A stretch of 32,227 bases of DNA from Streptomyces sp. CBMA156. Its GTDB lineage: Bacteria; Actinomycetota; Actinomycetes; Streptomycetales; Streptomycetaceae. Positions 9,189 to 17,163 of this stretch are shown one piece after another (within the stretch, counting starts at the first letter, position 1; every line of letters starts with the position of its first letter). Under the pieces are notes generated by a model. It made no database searches and was not told where the DNA came from. It saw only the letters and a list, made by a program, of their open reading frames with translations. The stretch spans positions 1-32,227 of the forward strand of contig NZ_MSJQ01000330.1 in assembly GCF_014596515.1 (NCBI RefSeq). Reading direction: 5' to 3'. A program made the position numbers and the translations under genes.

Positions 9189-9904
9189 TGGGACTCCCCC
9201 GGGGCTGCGTCGACCGGCAGGCCGGTCGGGTCGGTCGGGTTGGTCGGGTCGGAAAGGCCCGGCAGGGCGGGCAGGGTGCGGGACTCCAGGAGGCGCTCGA
9301 CGTACTTCGCGAGCACGTCCACCTCCAGGTTGACGCTCTCCCCCACGGCCCTGGCGCCGAGCGTGGTCAGCGCGAGGGTGGCCGGGATGAGGCTGACGGT
9401 GAAGCTGTCCCGGGCGGCCTCCACCACGGTGAGGCTGACGCCGTCGACCGTGATCGAGCCCTTCTCCACCAGGTAGCGGGAGACGGTGTCCGGCAGCGAG
9501 AAGCGCAGCACCTCCCAGCGCAGCGTGCCGTCCGCGCCGCGCTCGCCGGGCTCGCGGCTCAACAGCCGCCCGGTGGCGTCGACATGGCCCTGGACGAGGT
9601 GGCCGCCCAGCCGGGCGCCGAGCGCCATGGCGCGCTCCAGATTGACCCGGGAGCCGGGCGCCAGCTCGCCGAGGCTGGACCGGTGCAGCGTCTCGGCCAT
9701 CACGTCGGCGCTGAACTCGCCGGTGCCGGCGGCCAGTTCCGCCGGGCTGTCGACGACGGTCAGGCACACGCCGTTGACCGCGATGGAGTCTCCGTGCCGG
9801 GCACCCGTACAGACCACCGGGCCACGCAGGCGGATCCGCGAGGAGTCGCCGATCTCCTCGATCGACACGACCTCGCCGAGCTCTTCGATGATGCCGGTGA
9901 ACAC
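9185..9904 (-). CDS. ribE: Riboflavin synthase alpha chain
   Basis: The product has 239 residues. It has two tandem lumazine-binding repeats: (V/M)FTGIIEELGEVVS with NGVCLTVV in the first, and GHLVQGHVDATG with DGVSLTVVEA in the second. It performs the final dismutation of dimethylribityllumazine to riboflavin. The start is the GTG at 9904, with GAGGAG about 8 nt upstream; this gives the exact family N-terminus, while the open frame up to 10048 is leader sequence. It is the first gene of the ribE-ribM-ribBA-ribH operon. A Gly/Pro/Thr-rich tail (about the last 35 residues) follows the second repeat. Confidence 0.95.
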   Translation of the reverse strand: MFTGIIEELGEVVSIEEIGDSSRIRLRGPVVCTGARHGDSIAVNGVCLTVVDSPAELAAGTGEFSADVMAETLHRSSLGELAPGSRVNLERAMALGARLGGHLVQGHVDATGRLLSREPGERGADGTLRWEVLRFSLPDTVSRYLVEKGSITVDGVSLTVVEAARDSFTVSLIPATLALTTLGARAVGESVNLEVDVLAKYVERLLESRTLPALPGLSDPTNPTDPTGLPVDAAPGESQ

Positions 9905-10133
9905 CCGGGTTCTCCTCGCGCTTGGGGCGCGGACTCCGGGGCGGCAGGGGAGATAACGCGGACGGGCAGCGGCGCACGGACCCCGGGCACGACCCGTCGC
10001 CGGGATGCCGAAGCCGCCGGGAGATCGCTCGCCCGGCCCGGGAGACACCGCTCCCGTCGTCGCACCTCACCGAGGCCCGGAAGGCCGGCTGTCGCCTGCC
10101 GATGGACCACGGGTACTGCTCTTCGTCCGCCCG

Positions 10134-10258
10134 CGCACGCCTCCCATCCGGACTTTAACCGTCGGTCCAGGAATTTCACCTGGTCAACCGGCCGCTGGCT
10201 GCGGACGGGTCGCGGACTGTAACCGCCGGTTCGGATTTTCACCGACCCCGGAGTGCGC
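10134..10258 (-). promoter_or_regulatory. FMN riboswitch (RFN element) in the ribE leader
   Basis: The minus strand carries the conserved RFN blocks in order: GTCGGTGAAAATCCGAACC, GGCGGTTACAGTCCG, CCAGGTGAAATTCCTGG, and GACGGTTAAAGTCCGGATGG. A closing P1 helix can be drawn between CGCAC at about 10252-10256 and GTGCG near 10134. It lies about 230 nt before the ribE GTG, so the interval 9905-10133 is leader that may hold the expression platform (translation or termination control). FMN binding is expected to reduce expression of ribE, ribM, ribBA and ribH. Confidence 0.95.
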
Positions 10259-10398
10259 TGAACGTCACTGCTTGATGCCGTCATTCTGCCACGGTCGACG
10301 CAAGGGCAGGGAGAGTCTCCGACTGTGGCCTGTTTCACGGGCTTGCGGGGAATGCGCGGCAGCCTGCTACCCGCCCCGCGAAACGGCGGGCCGCGGCC

Positions 10399-10713
10399 TC
10401 AGGGCGCGGCCGGGGCGGCGATCGAGGTGAAGTGGGTGACCTCCGGGGGGTGGGCGAGGTAGCGCAGCTCGCCCTCCGACCAGACCGGCCGGATCCGCCA
10501 CATCGGCCCGGCGTACCCGCGCAGCGCCTCCTCGTCGCGCCAGCGGCTCACCACCAGGACGCGGTGCCCGTCCTCGGAGACCGAGCGCAGCAGCTCACCG
10601 CCCAGGCAGCCGTCCGTCCGGCCCAGCTGCGGGATCACCTGAGCGGCCAGGTGCGCGCAGAACTCCTCGATGCGACCGGCCAGCACCTGCCCGGCCCAGA
10701 TTCTGACGATCAC
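10399..10713 (-). CDS. Antibiotic biosynthesis monooxygenase (ABM)-like protein
   Basis: The product has 104 residues from the GTG at 10713, which has GGAGG 8 nt upstream; an ATG at 10752 has no ribosome site. The pattern is that of a dimeric alpha+beta barrel ABM domain: VRIWAGQVLAGRIEEFCAHL, then VIPQLGRTDGCLGGELLRS, HRVLVVSRWRDEEALRGYAG, and VTHFTSIA at the end. Such proteins are heme-free oxygenases or small-molecule binding proteins; no substrate can be inferred. It is divergently arranged with the PPOX-type gene at 10882, with a palindrome between them. Confidence 0.7.
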   Translation of the reverse strand: MIVRIWAGQVLAGRIEEFCAHLAAQVIPQLGRTDGCLGGELLRSVSEDGHRVLVVSRWRDEEALRGYAGPMWRIRPVWSEGELRYLAHPPEVTHFTSIAAPAAP

Positions 10714-10756
10714 GACCACCACCTCCGGCTGCGGCTGGTCCCCTGGCCCCATTATC

Positions 10757-10770
10757 AGCGGAAATCCGCT
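10757..10770. promoter_or_regulatory. Perfect palindrome, candidate operator
   Basis: AGCGGA-AA-TCCGCT is a perfect 6+2+6 inverted repeat between the divergent ABM-like and PPOX-like genes, a typical place for a dimeric repressor site. No regulator gene is adjacent, so its protein is unknown. Confidence 0.4.
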
Positions 10771-10788
10771 GGTGAACAGGGGTCCGGG

Positions 10789-10862
10789 CGGTCCTTCGCC
10801 GAGGGGTCCCGCCAGTCCTCCGCGAGGGGTCCGGGGCTGCCGGCCGGTCCTTCACCGAGGGG
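10789..10862 (+). repeat. 18-bp direct repeat upstream of the PPOX gene
   Basis: CGGTCCTTCGCCGAGGGG (10789-10806) recurs with one mismatch at 10845-10862, 56 bp apart, just before the start at 10882. It could be a pair of binding sites in the promoter or a local duplication. Confidence 0.5.
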
Positions 10863-10881
10863 CCTCGGTTAGATTTCCGGC

Positions 10882-11577
10882 ATGACCATCACACCGGAAG
10901 CCGCCGTTCCGTCAAGTACCGGTCAGGACCGCCCGAGCGGCCTGTTCGGGGCTCTCAGCGCGGGTGCGCTCAGCGATCCCGCCCAGTTGCGCGAGATCTA
11001 CGAGCAGCCCAGTGCCCAGGCCCGCGGCAAGCAGGTCGACCGGCTGCACGAGGTCGCCCAGCGCCTGATCGCCTGCTCCCCGCTGGTGTTCGTGGCCAGC
11101 TCGGACGCCGCCGGGCGCTGCGACGTCTCCCCGCGGGGCGGGCCGGCCGGGCTGGTCTCGGTGCTCGCCGAGTACACCCTGGCCATCCCGGACGCCACCG
11201 GCAACAAGCGGCTGGACACCCTGCACAACGTCCTGGAGACCGGCCGGGTCGGGCTGCTCTTCGTCGTCCCCGGCCGGGACGCCACGCTGCGGGTCAACGG
11301 GCGGGCCTGCGTCTCGACCGACCCGGAGCTGCTGCGGCAGCTGACCGCCGTCGGCAAGCCGCCGCGCAGCGCGATCGTGGTCGCCGTCGAGGAGGTGTAC
11401 GGGCACTGCCCGAAGGCCTTCCTGCGCTCCTCGGCGTGGAAGCCGGAGAACTGGCTCGCCCAGGACGCCCAGCCGAGTTCGGCGGAGGTCACGCTCTCCC
11501 ACCTGCGGGACGAGTCGCTGACCGTGGAGATGGTCGAGCAGCACGAGCGGGAGGCGCTGCTGTACCGGTACGAGTGA
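10882..11577 (+). CDS. Pyridoxamine 5'-phosphate oxidase-family flavoprotein (MSMEG_1061-like)
   Basis: The product has 231 residues. It has a split-barrel FMN-binding fold with the family's recognisable run SSDAAGRCDVSPRGGP, then TGNKRLDTLHNVLETGRVGLLF, GRDATLRVNGRACVSTDPELL, and HCPKAFLRSSAWKPENW. This subgroup is distinct from true PdxH; the members I know are uncharacterised FMN or F420 proteins, so the reaction is open. The first 30 residues are low-complexity. The start is ATG. Transcription likely begins in the divergent region 10714-10881. Confidence 0.82.
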   Translation: MTITPEAAVPSSTGQDRPSGLFGALSAGALSDPAQLREIYEQPSAQARGKQVDRLHEVAQRLIACSPLVFVASSDAAGRCDVSPRGGPAGLVSVLAEYTLAIPDATGNKRLDTLHNVLETGRVGLLFVVPGRDATLRVNGRACVSTDPELLRQLTAVGKPPRSAIVVAVEEVYGHCPKAFLRSSAWKPENWLAQDAQPSSAEVTLSHLRDESLTVEMVEQHEREALLYRYE

Positions 11578-11620
11578 GCTGCCGGGGCACCCCGTGCCGT
11601 TCGCGGGGGTCCCTGCCGTT

Positions 11621-11672
11621 CACGCCCCGCCCGGCGGCCGGCCCCGGCGGGCCGGGCGCCGGGCGGGGCGTG
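11621..11672. terminator. Strong bidirectional hairpin between convergent genes
   Basis: A 16-bp arm at 11621-11636 (starting CACGCCCCGC) is the exact reverse complement of 11657-11672, with a GC-rich 20-nt loop. It sits between the stop of the PPOX gene and the stop of the convergent YegP-like gene. This is a typical actinomycete terminator without a T-tract. Confidence 0.8.
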
Positions 11673-11673
11673 C

Positions 11674-11862
11674 TCAGGCGGCCTTGGGCACGTCCACCAC
11701 GGGCGCGCCGTCGGCGGCCCGCTGGACCGCTTCGACGCCCTTGTGCGCGGCGTCCTTGCTGACGTAGCCCTGGCCGGTGGCGACGATCTCGCCGTTGCCC
11801 GCCTTGAGCCGGAACCGGTACTTGCCGCCGGCGTCCTGATAGACCTCGAACTTGCCCGACAT
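11674..11862 (-). CDS. YegP-like small protein (DUF1508)
   Basis: The product has 62 residues. It is a single DUF1508 motif: GKFEVYQDAGGKYRFRLKAGNGEIV, then ATGQGYVSKDAAHKGVEAVQR. The fold is a small beta-sheet module often found once or twice per protein; its role is unknown. The start is the ATG at 11862, preceded by GAGGAGG about 8 nt upstream, which clearly favours it over longer open frame running to 12288. The 169 bp between it and the HIT gene at 12032 hold no further gene that I can support. Confidence 0.88.
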   Translation of the reverse strand: MSGKFEVYQDAGGKYRFRLKAGNGEIVATGQGYVSKDAAHKGVEAVQRAADGAPVVDVPKAA

Positions 11863-12031
11863 CCGGGCCACCTCCTCGTGGGGCGCTCGACGCGCCCGCT
11901 CTCCGGCCCCCGGCAGCACCGTGCGCCCGGCGGCGGGGCGGCCGCACCCGGTCGGCGGCCGGTCGGGTGAAGCCGGGTCCGTGACGGTTTGCGGGGGTGC
12001 CGGGACGGCCGCCACTGGTTTGAATGGACGG

Positions 12032-12346
12032 ATGGACTGCGTCTTCTGTGCGGTGGTGGCGGGCGAGGAACCGGCGCACCTGGTGCTGGACGACGAGGTG
12101 GCGGTGGCCTTCCTGGACCGCCGGCCGCTGTTCCCCGGGCACGTCCTGGTCGTGCCGCGCGCCCACCACCCGACGCTCGCCGACCTGCCGCCGGCCGAGG
12201 TGGGACCGTTCTTCCTGCGGGTGCAGCGGGTGGCCGCGGCCGTCGAGCGGGGGCTGGGCGCGGCGGGCAGCTTCGTGGCGGCGAACAACCGGATCAGCCA
12301 GTCGGTGCCGCACCTGTTCTTGGGGCAGTTCAGATCTGTCTCATGA
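12032..12346 (+). pseudogene. HIT-family hydrolase, 5' part, interrupted by the mobile element
   Basis: It starts MDCVFCAVVAGEEPAHLV, then FPGHVLVVPRAHHPTLADL and NNRISQSVPHL, a clear HIT-domain protein (nucleotide hydrolase or transferase). Chromosomal codons end at CAC CTG (12311-12316, residues 94-95). After that 9 foreign codons lead to a TGA at 12344-12346. The missing part, starting with the same CAC CTG and continuing HVHVVPR, is at 28275-28409. Joined, the halves give a normal 137-residue HIT protein with an intact H-L-H-V-H-V-V motif. The truncated product lacks the catalytic histidines and is presumably inactive. Confidence 0.93.
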
Positions 12347-12347
12347 G
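12311..12347 (+). other. Left attachment site and end of E1
   Basis: The core CACCTG is at 12311-12316. The element terminus TTCTTGGGGC begins at 12317, and the 11-bp repeat TGTCTCATGAG is at 12337-12347. The mirror-image right end is at 28248-28280. The core lies in the codons His-Leu of the HIT motif. Confidence 0.85.
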
Positions 12348-12434
12348 GTGTCGCTCGGGCTGGTGAACGGGGTCCGGAGGGCCCCTCACCGGCTGCTATC
12401 TCTCGTCTCCTGGATGCCTCACGGGGAGTTGGAG

Positions 12435-13610
12435 ATGCTGTTGTTCGCGGTGAGCTCGAAGGAGGCGGTGCGCTCCCTCAACAGCCCCGCGCTGTCTGGG
12501 CAGGAGGTGGCCCGGTTGCTGGAGCACCGGGCGATCTCTGATGGGACGCCGGTGTACCTCGATGAGGAGACGATGATGCCGGTCGAGCCGCTCTGCACCT
12601 GGGGCCGTGGCCTGTCGTACGCCGATCTGGCCGAGTCCACGTTGAAGGACTACGGCCGGATCATGGCGCGGTTCGCCGGGCACCAGGAGAGCCGCGGCCA
12701 TGACGTGCTGATCGTGACGGAGTCGGACCAGGTGACCTACAAACGGGCCCGGACCCAACTGCAGGAGCGGCCGATCGGCTCGTCGGCCTGGGGCAAGGAG
12801 TCCGGTGTCCTCGACCGGTTCTTCAAATTCGCCGTCAAGGAGGGATACCTCCAGAACGCGCCGGCCCGGGTCGCGGCGAGGGGCCGCAACGCCTCCGCGC
12901 CGCGGGTGCGGAGCGGGATGGACATCCGGCACCTGACGCTGGAGCAGTACCGGTACTTCCGCGACGTCGGCCTGGGCGGTCAGCATCCGGATTCCCGGGT
13001 TGACCGGACCTTCCGGGGCTGGGCGCCGTTGCGCAATCGCGCGGGCTCGGACCTGGCACTGGGGACGGGGATGCGCCCGCGCGAGTGGGCCACTGTCCTG
13101 CTGCCCGAGCTCGGGATCGGGGTCAACCGGCCGGGCCAGGCAGCCGAGTTCACCGTCCAGGCATGCGCGAAGTACGGCAAGGCCCGCACCGTCTACGCTC
13201 CGGAGGAAGCCGTCGGGGCGGTGGAGACCTACGTCCTGCTGGAGCGGCCGGAGCTGACTGCGGGCGCGGCCCGGACTCTGGAGCGCCGGCACCGCGACCT
13301 GTTCGTCGTCTCGCGCGTCGATCCGGACAGCGGCCTGATCAGCGGGGTCCTGGACGGGGTGCGCCGGGTGTTCGACATGAAGGCGATGCCCCCGGCGCTG
13401 CGGCGGATCGCGGTGCGCGAGGGCGACTTCGGCCTGGAGGCGCTGGCGGTGTTCGTCTGCCGCAGCGGCCTGGTGCCCGGCGCGGACTCCTGGAAGCGCT
13501 ACCGGCACACGGCCTGGCGCCGGATGCAGGACCGGGTGGACGCCACCACGCCGCTCCTGCCCGCCCGGCGCTGGCGCTGGCACGACCTGCGCCACATTGC
13601 CTCTGCTTAG
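12435..13610 (+). pseudogene. E1 first tyrosine recombinase (TnpA-like), cut after the catalytic HxLRH
   Basis: The frame has 391 codons, starting at the ATG at 12435 with GGGGAG 6 nt upstream. It has a SAM-like N-terminal DNA-binding region (SYADLAESTLKDYGRIMARFAGH ... SSAWGKESGVLDRFFKFAVKEGYL). The catalytic box I arginine is in LALGTGMRPREWATVLL (R214), and the sequence ends RWRWHDLRH with H383 and R386. Chromosome-like coding stops at the CAC of 13593-13595. Only IASA and a stop follow, so the tyrosine-bearing end (about 100 residues by comparison with the gene at 13677) is missing. The cut coincides with the left end of E2. The protein is only distantly similar to the E2/E3 enzyme. Confidence 0.85.
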
Positions 13611-13680
13611 TTCCCGTGTGGCGATTGACTCCAAGTAGGCGTGTGGCCTTGGGGTTTGTGAGTTGCCTCGGGTCGTGTGG
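13596..13680 (+). repeat. Left end of E2: recombinase-site-like repeats
   Basis: Three direct GTGTGG repeats stand at 13616, 13641 and 13675, and the 14-bp inverted-repeat arm is at 13615-13628. The octamer GCCTCTGC at 13599-13606 is also found, in the same orientation, close to the right ends (18223-18230 and 23753-23760). Such clustered short repeats next to the crossover are what tyrosine recombinases bind. Confidence 0.55.
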
Positions 13681-15173
13681 TGTTTCTACTGTCAGCGCTC
13701 GTGATCCTGACTTTCTTCTCGTCCCACGGCTGGCAGTCCTGGGACATCGAGCACCGGCCGTTGATCCCCGAGGGGATGCCCGTGCTCGTCGACGACGACC
13801 TGCGCTTCGAGGACGGCCCGGCCGCACCGCGCCCCGCAGCGGTGGTGAACCGCTGGTTACGCGAGCTACCGGCGAGCGGGGCCCCGGCGCCGAGCTCGTG
13901 GGAGAACTACGCGAGGGCCCTCAAGGCATGGACGGAGTTCCTGGCCGATCACGGGGTGGATCTGTTCGACTCGCGTGAGCGCCTGAAGGCGGGCTTGAGC
14001 CGGTACGCCGAGCACCGGGCTGCCGGACCGGCCAAGGCGCGGTTCGCTGCGACGACGTGGGGCCAGCACATGAGCATCCTGTCGTTGTTCTACCGGTGGG
14101 CGATGGCCGAGGGCTACGCGGCAGCGGAGCCGTTCACCTACCGGTCCGCGCGGGCACTGTTCGCCGGGACCGGCCGGGAGGTGCGGGTGAACCTGGCGGT
14201 CCGCCGCACGCCGAAGCCGCATGTGACGATCAAGTACCTGGAGCCGGACTTCACCGAGCTGTTCCGAAACGGACTGCGGGGGCTGGCGCCGGACGGCTCG
14301 CAGGACACCGGCTTCCACGGCCGGGAGCTGACCCGCAACGCCGCGATCGGCGACCTCGCGCTGGCCACCGGCCTGCGGCTGCAGGAGTTCACCCACCTGC
14401 TGCCCTGGGAGATCCCCGCCCTGCCGCCGGAGCCGACCGCAGTGCCGATCCCGTTCCCGGTTCCGGCCGGGATCACCAAGGGAAAGAAGTTCCGCACCAC
14501 CTGGACCTCCTACGAGGCCCTCGCCGGGCTGCACGACTACCTGGCGCTGGACCGCGCGGCCACCACCGAGGGCTCCGGGTGGAAGCCGCCGCGCCGGTGG
14601 GGCGAGCCGCTCATGGTCACCGAGCCCGGTCCCCGCGGCGGGCGGGTCAACGGGGTGCGCCGCTCGTGGGACTCACTCACCCCGGCCGAACGCCGACGCC
14701 TGGTCGCCCCCGAGGGCGGCTCGTGCCTGCTGGCGGTGAAGAACGGCGGCGGCCCGTTCACCGTCTGGGCCAGCGTCTTCGAACGGACCTCGGACCGGAT
14801 CCGGGCCCGCTTCGAGCCCCGCTTCCCGCACGTTCACGCCCACCGACTCCGCCACTCGTTCTCGATCAGGACGCTCGAATACCTGGTTACCGGCCACTAC
14901 CGGCAGGCAGCAAAGCTCGTGAGAGACACCGAAGCGGATGCCGCGCTGGTCTTCTACCTCTCCAAGGCCGACCCGCTGCTGATCCTGCGAGACCTTCTGG
15001 GGCATAGCACCGTCCTCGTCACGGAAAAGTACCTCCGCCGCCTGGACACCACCCGCATCTACCGGGAGGCATACGAGGGCGCCGGGGCAGCAGCCGGACT
15101 GACCAACGATGCGGCGACCGAGCAGGAAGCCGCCGCCGAGTTCAATGATGATCTCGGGGGGCGGGACAGCTGA
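13677..15173 (+). CDS. Tyrosine recombinase TnpA-like (E2/E3)
   Basis: The frame has 498 codons. The N-terminal core-binding domain includes SSWENYARALKAWTEFLADHG and TTWGQHMSILSLFYRWAMAEGY. The catalytic domain has the box I arginine in LATGLRLQEFTHLL (R234), the box II HRLRHSF (H389, R392), then LLGHSTVLVTEKYL with the nucleophile Y452. All catalytic residues are present, so it is probably active. The start is uncertain: GTG at 13677 or 13701, since homologues I recall begin shortly before HRPLIPEGMPVLVDDD. The stop overlaps the ATG of the next gene (TGATG). A second copy of its last 107 codons is at 18241-18561. Confidence 0.88.
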   Translation: MVFLLSALVILTFFSSHGWQSWDIEHRPLIPEGMPVLVDDDLRFEDGPAAPRPAAVVNRWLRELPASGAPAPSSWENYARALKAWTEFLADHGVDLFDSRERLKAGLSRYAEHRAAGPAKARFAATTWGQHMSILSLFYRWAMAEGYAAAEPFTYRSARALFAGTGREVRVNLAVRRTPKPHVTIKYLEPDFTELFRNGLRGLAPDGSQDTGFHGRELTRNAAIGDLALATGLRLQEFTHLLPWEIPALPPEPTAVPIPFPVPAGITKGKKFRTTWTSYEALAGLHDYLALDRAATTEGSGWKPPRRWGEPLMVTEPGPRGGRVNGVRRSWDSLTPAERRRLVAPEGGSCLLAVKNGGGPFTVWASVFERTSDRIRARFEPRFPHVHAHRLRHSFSIRTLEYLVTGHYRQAAKLVRDTEADAALVFYLSKADPLLILRDLLGHSTVLVTEKYLRRLDTTRIYREAYEGAGAAAGLTNDAATEQEAAAEFNDDLGGRDS

Positions 15174-16891
15174 TGCCGACGCAGCTCATCGAGGAACCAC
15201 TCGGCATCACCTGCGTGTTCAGCGACGGCCGGCGGGCCGACTACCGTCTGGACGGACTCCCCAACCCGCTCCTGGCCCGCGACTTGGCGACCGGTCTCGT
15301 GGATCTGATCCACCCACACGGCACCGCCGACTCGGACGGCACGGTCAACTTCTACGTCCAGGCCCTGCGGAACATGGTCCGCACCCTCGCCGCGAAAGGC
15401 TTCGCAGGTGGTGCCGCACAGCTGCGGCGGGGCCAGCTGGCGGAGTTCTGGATGGCCAGCCCGACGAGGTTGGAAGCGCTGACCCGCAGCATGCTGGAGG
15501 GTTTCGCCCAGACCGGCGGCACCCTCGGCGAGGGAGTACTGGACCTCGCATCCGGCCGGCACTTCAACATCCAGCCCTACCGTCATGCCCTGCCGCCCTA
15601 TCCGGAGGAGGAATGGCAGCGGCTGACCGAGGTCTGCCGCACACTGGTCGACGAGTCGTACGCCGCCCACCGGCAGGCCCTTGCAGCGGCCGCTCGCGGC
15701 AAACACCCGGGCTCGGGAGGCTGGTCGGCCGAGAATGTGCGGTGGCTGCTGGCCCGACTCGGTCCGGTGACCACCGCGAGGTTCGGCGAGGAACTCGGCT
15801 GCACCGAGGGAGCGATCTGGCAGCGGGGCGGGTTCCTGGAGGCCAACACCGATCTCTTCCCCACGCACAACGCTCTGATCGCCTACCGGCTGCTGTTCGG
15901 CATCTACTCCGGCATCGTCCCCGACGGCATTGACGACCTGGTCACCGACGACATCGACTGGGCGGGAGACTCGACAGTCCTTCTCTCTTATGTCAAGCGC
16001 CGCACGGCGGCGGAGAGCCTGACCCTGCCCCGCCGGGCCGTTCGGCTGCTGGAGCAGTGGCTGGCGCACTCGGCTCTGCTGCGGAGCTTCACCGGGCCCG
16101 AGGACCGACGGCGTCTGTGGTTGGCTCTCAGCCGCCCGGGACAGTTCACCGTCGTCACGGGCTCCGGTGCACGGGCGGCCATCCAGCGATGGGTGATGCG
16201 CCACCAGGTGCTCACGCAGGACGGCCGTCCGTTGAAGGTCCACCGCTCCCGGATCCGCACCACTCACCATGCGATGCGCGACAAGAGCACCTGGACGGGC
16301 AGCGGACGGGCCACCATCGACCCAAACCACACCCCGGCGGTCGAGGGCGACCACTACCTGACTGCCGTGACACCGGCCCAGCAGCATGCTGTCGAGGCGG
16401 TCATTGAGGACACCCAGCACGACATGCTGCGGCGCTCTCACCCGCCAGCAGTGATCACGCAGGAGGACGCAGCCGCGTTGGCCTCGGGCTATCCGCAACT
16501 GCTGGCGGCCATGGACCTGGACGATGCGGCGATCGCCGAACTCGTCGGCGGACAGCGGGATGTGTTCACGGCCGCCTGCGGGGACCAGCTTTCCGGGCTG
16601 CACGGACCGAAGGGCAAGCCGTGTCCGGCCCGGCCCTGGGTCTGCCTGCTCTGCCCGCTCGCGGTGTTCGCCCCGCGGCACGCGGCGAATCTCCTGCGAC
16701 TCAAGGCGTTCTTCTCCCGGCAGTGGCAGCAGATGCCCGCTGCCCAGTTCATGGCCGTCTTCGGCCCCTATGCGGCCCAGATCCAGCAGATCCTGGACCG
16801 CTTCGATCCTGCCGTCCTGGCGAAGGCAACCACTCAGATCGCCGACCGCGATGACGAACTGCCCCTGCGTCCCGAGGAGATGACCGCGTGA
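15173..16891 (+). CDS. Second recombinase-like protein of the operon (TnpB-like), box I arginine not seen
   Basis: The product has 572 residues. Its position between two recombinase genes, with 1-bp and 4-bp overlaps, and the distant catalytic pattern (LKVHRSRIRTTHHAM as an HxxR-like box, EGDHYLTAV as a possible tyrosine site) mark it as the second member of the set. Where box I should read G-x-R the sequence is YRLLFGIYSGIVPDGIDDL, without arginine, so it may be non-catalytic and act as a partner of TnpA or the large recombinase. Cysteines near the C-terminus (KPCPARPWVCLLCPLAVF) look like a metal site. The first 21 codons are repeated at 18561-18624 after the partial tnpA copy. Confidence 0.75.
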   Translation: MPTQLIEEPLGITCVFSDGRRADYRLDGLPNPLLARDLATGLVDLIHPHGTADSDGTVNFYVQALRNMVRTLAAKGFAGGAAQLRRGQLAEFWMASPTRLEALTRSMLEGFAQTGGTLGEGVLDLASGRHFNIQPYRHALPPYPEEEWQRLTEVCRTLVDESYAAHRQALAAAARGKHPGSGGWSAENVRWLLARLGPVTTARFGEELGCTEGAIWQRGGFLEANTDLFPTHNALIAYRLLFGIYSGIVPDGIDDLVTDDIDWAGDSTVLLSYVKRRTAAESLTLPRRAVRLLEQWLAHSALLRSFTGPEDRRRLWLALSRPGQFTVVTGSGARAAIQRWVMRHQVLTQDGRPLKVHRSRIRTTHHAMRDKSTWTGSGRATIDPNHTPAVEGDHYLTAVTPAQQHAVEAVIEDTQHDMLRRSHPPAVITQEDAAALASGYPQLLAAMDLDDAAIAELVGGQRDVFTAACGDQLSGLHGPKGKPCPARPWVCLLCPLAVFAPRHAANLLRLKAFFSRQWQQMPAAQFMAVFGPYAAQIQQILDRFDPAVLAKATTQIADRDDELPLRPEEMTA

Positions 16892-17163
16892 ACACTGCCG
16901 TTTCCTATGCGTTCGACGGACGGTCCGCCGTCTTCGCCGGCGCCGACGTCTGCCGGGAGGCTGCTCTCGGCCTGCCCGATACCGTTCGCCGCCCGCTCTT
17001 CGAGGACGATGTGTGGGACTTCACCGAGGTCGTAGGCCTGCCGGTCCACATGGCCCGCAAGACCGAACGCTCCCGCCTGCAGAACGACTACGACCGGGCC
17101 CTTCGAGTCGTCGCCGAGATCGACGCGGCCACCCTCGACCAAGCCGATGAGGACTCCGCGTGA
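16888..17163 (+). pseudogene. Large recombinase reduced to its two ends by an in-frame deletion
   Basis: The product has 91 residues. The first about 55 (MNTAVSYAFDGRSAVFAG ... DVWDFTEVVGLPVHM) are the N-terminus of the long (roughly 700-residue by family memory) third recombinase of these elements. The rest (RKTERSRLQNDYDRALRVVAEIDAA) matches the C-terminus of the E2 copy at 21149-22258 (RKTERIRLQADLDRALRVV). The whole catalytic centre is gone, yet the frame and both 4-bp GTGA overlaps with neighbours are kept. It might survive only to preserve translational coupling to the DUF6262 gene, or as a small regulator. Confidence 0.8.

Noticed and set aside
12396..13634. Long minus-strand frame opposite the first E1 recombinase
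   Set aside because: Arg/Pro/Gln-rich composition and no motif; it is the antisense shadow of a gene with clear catalytic motifs.
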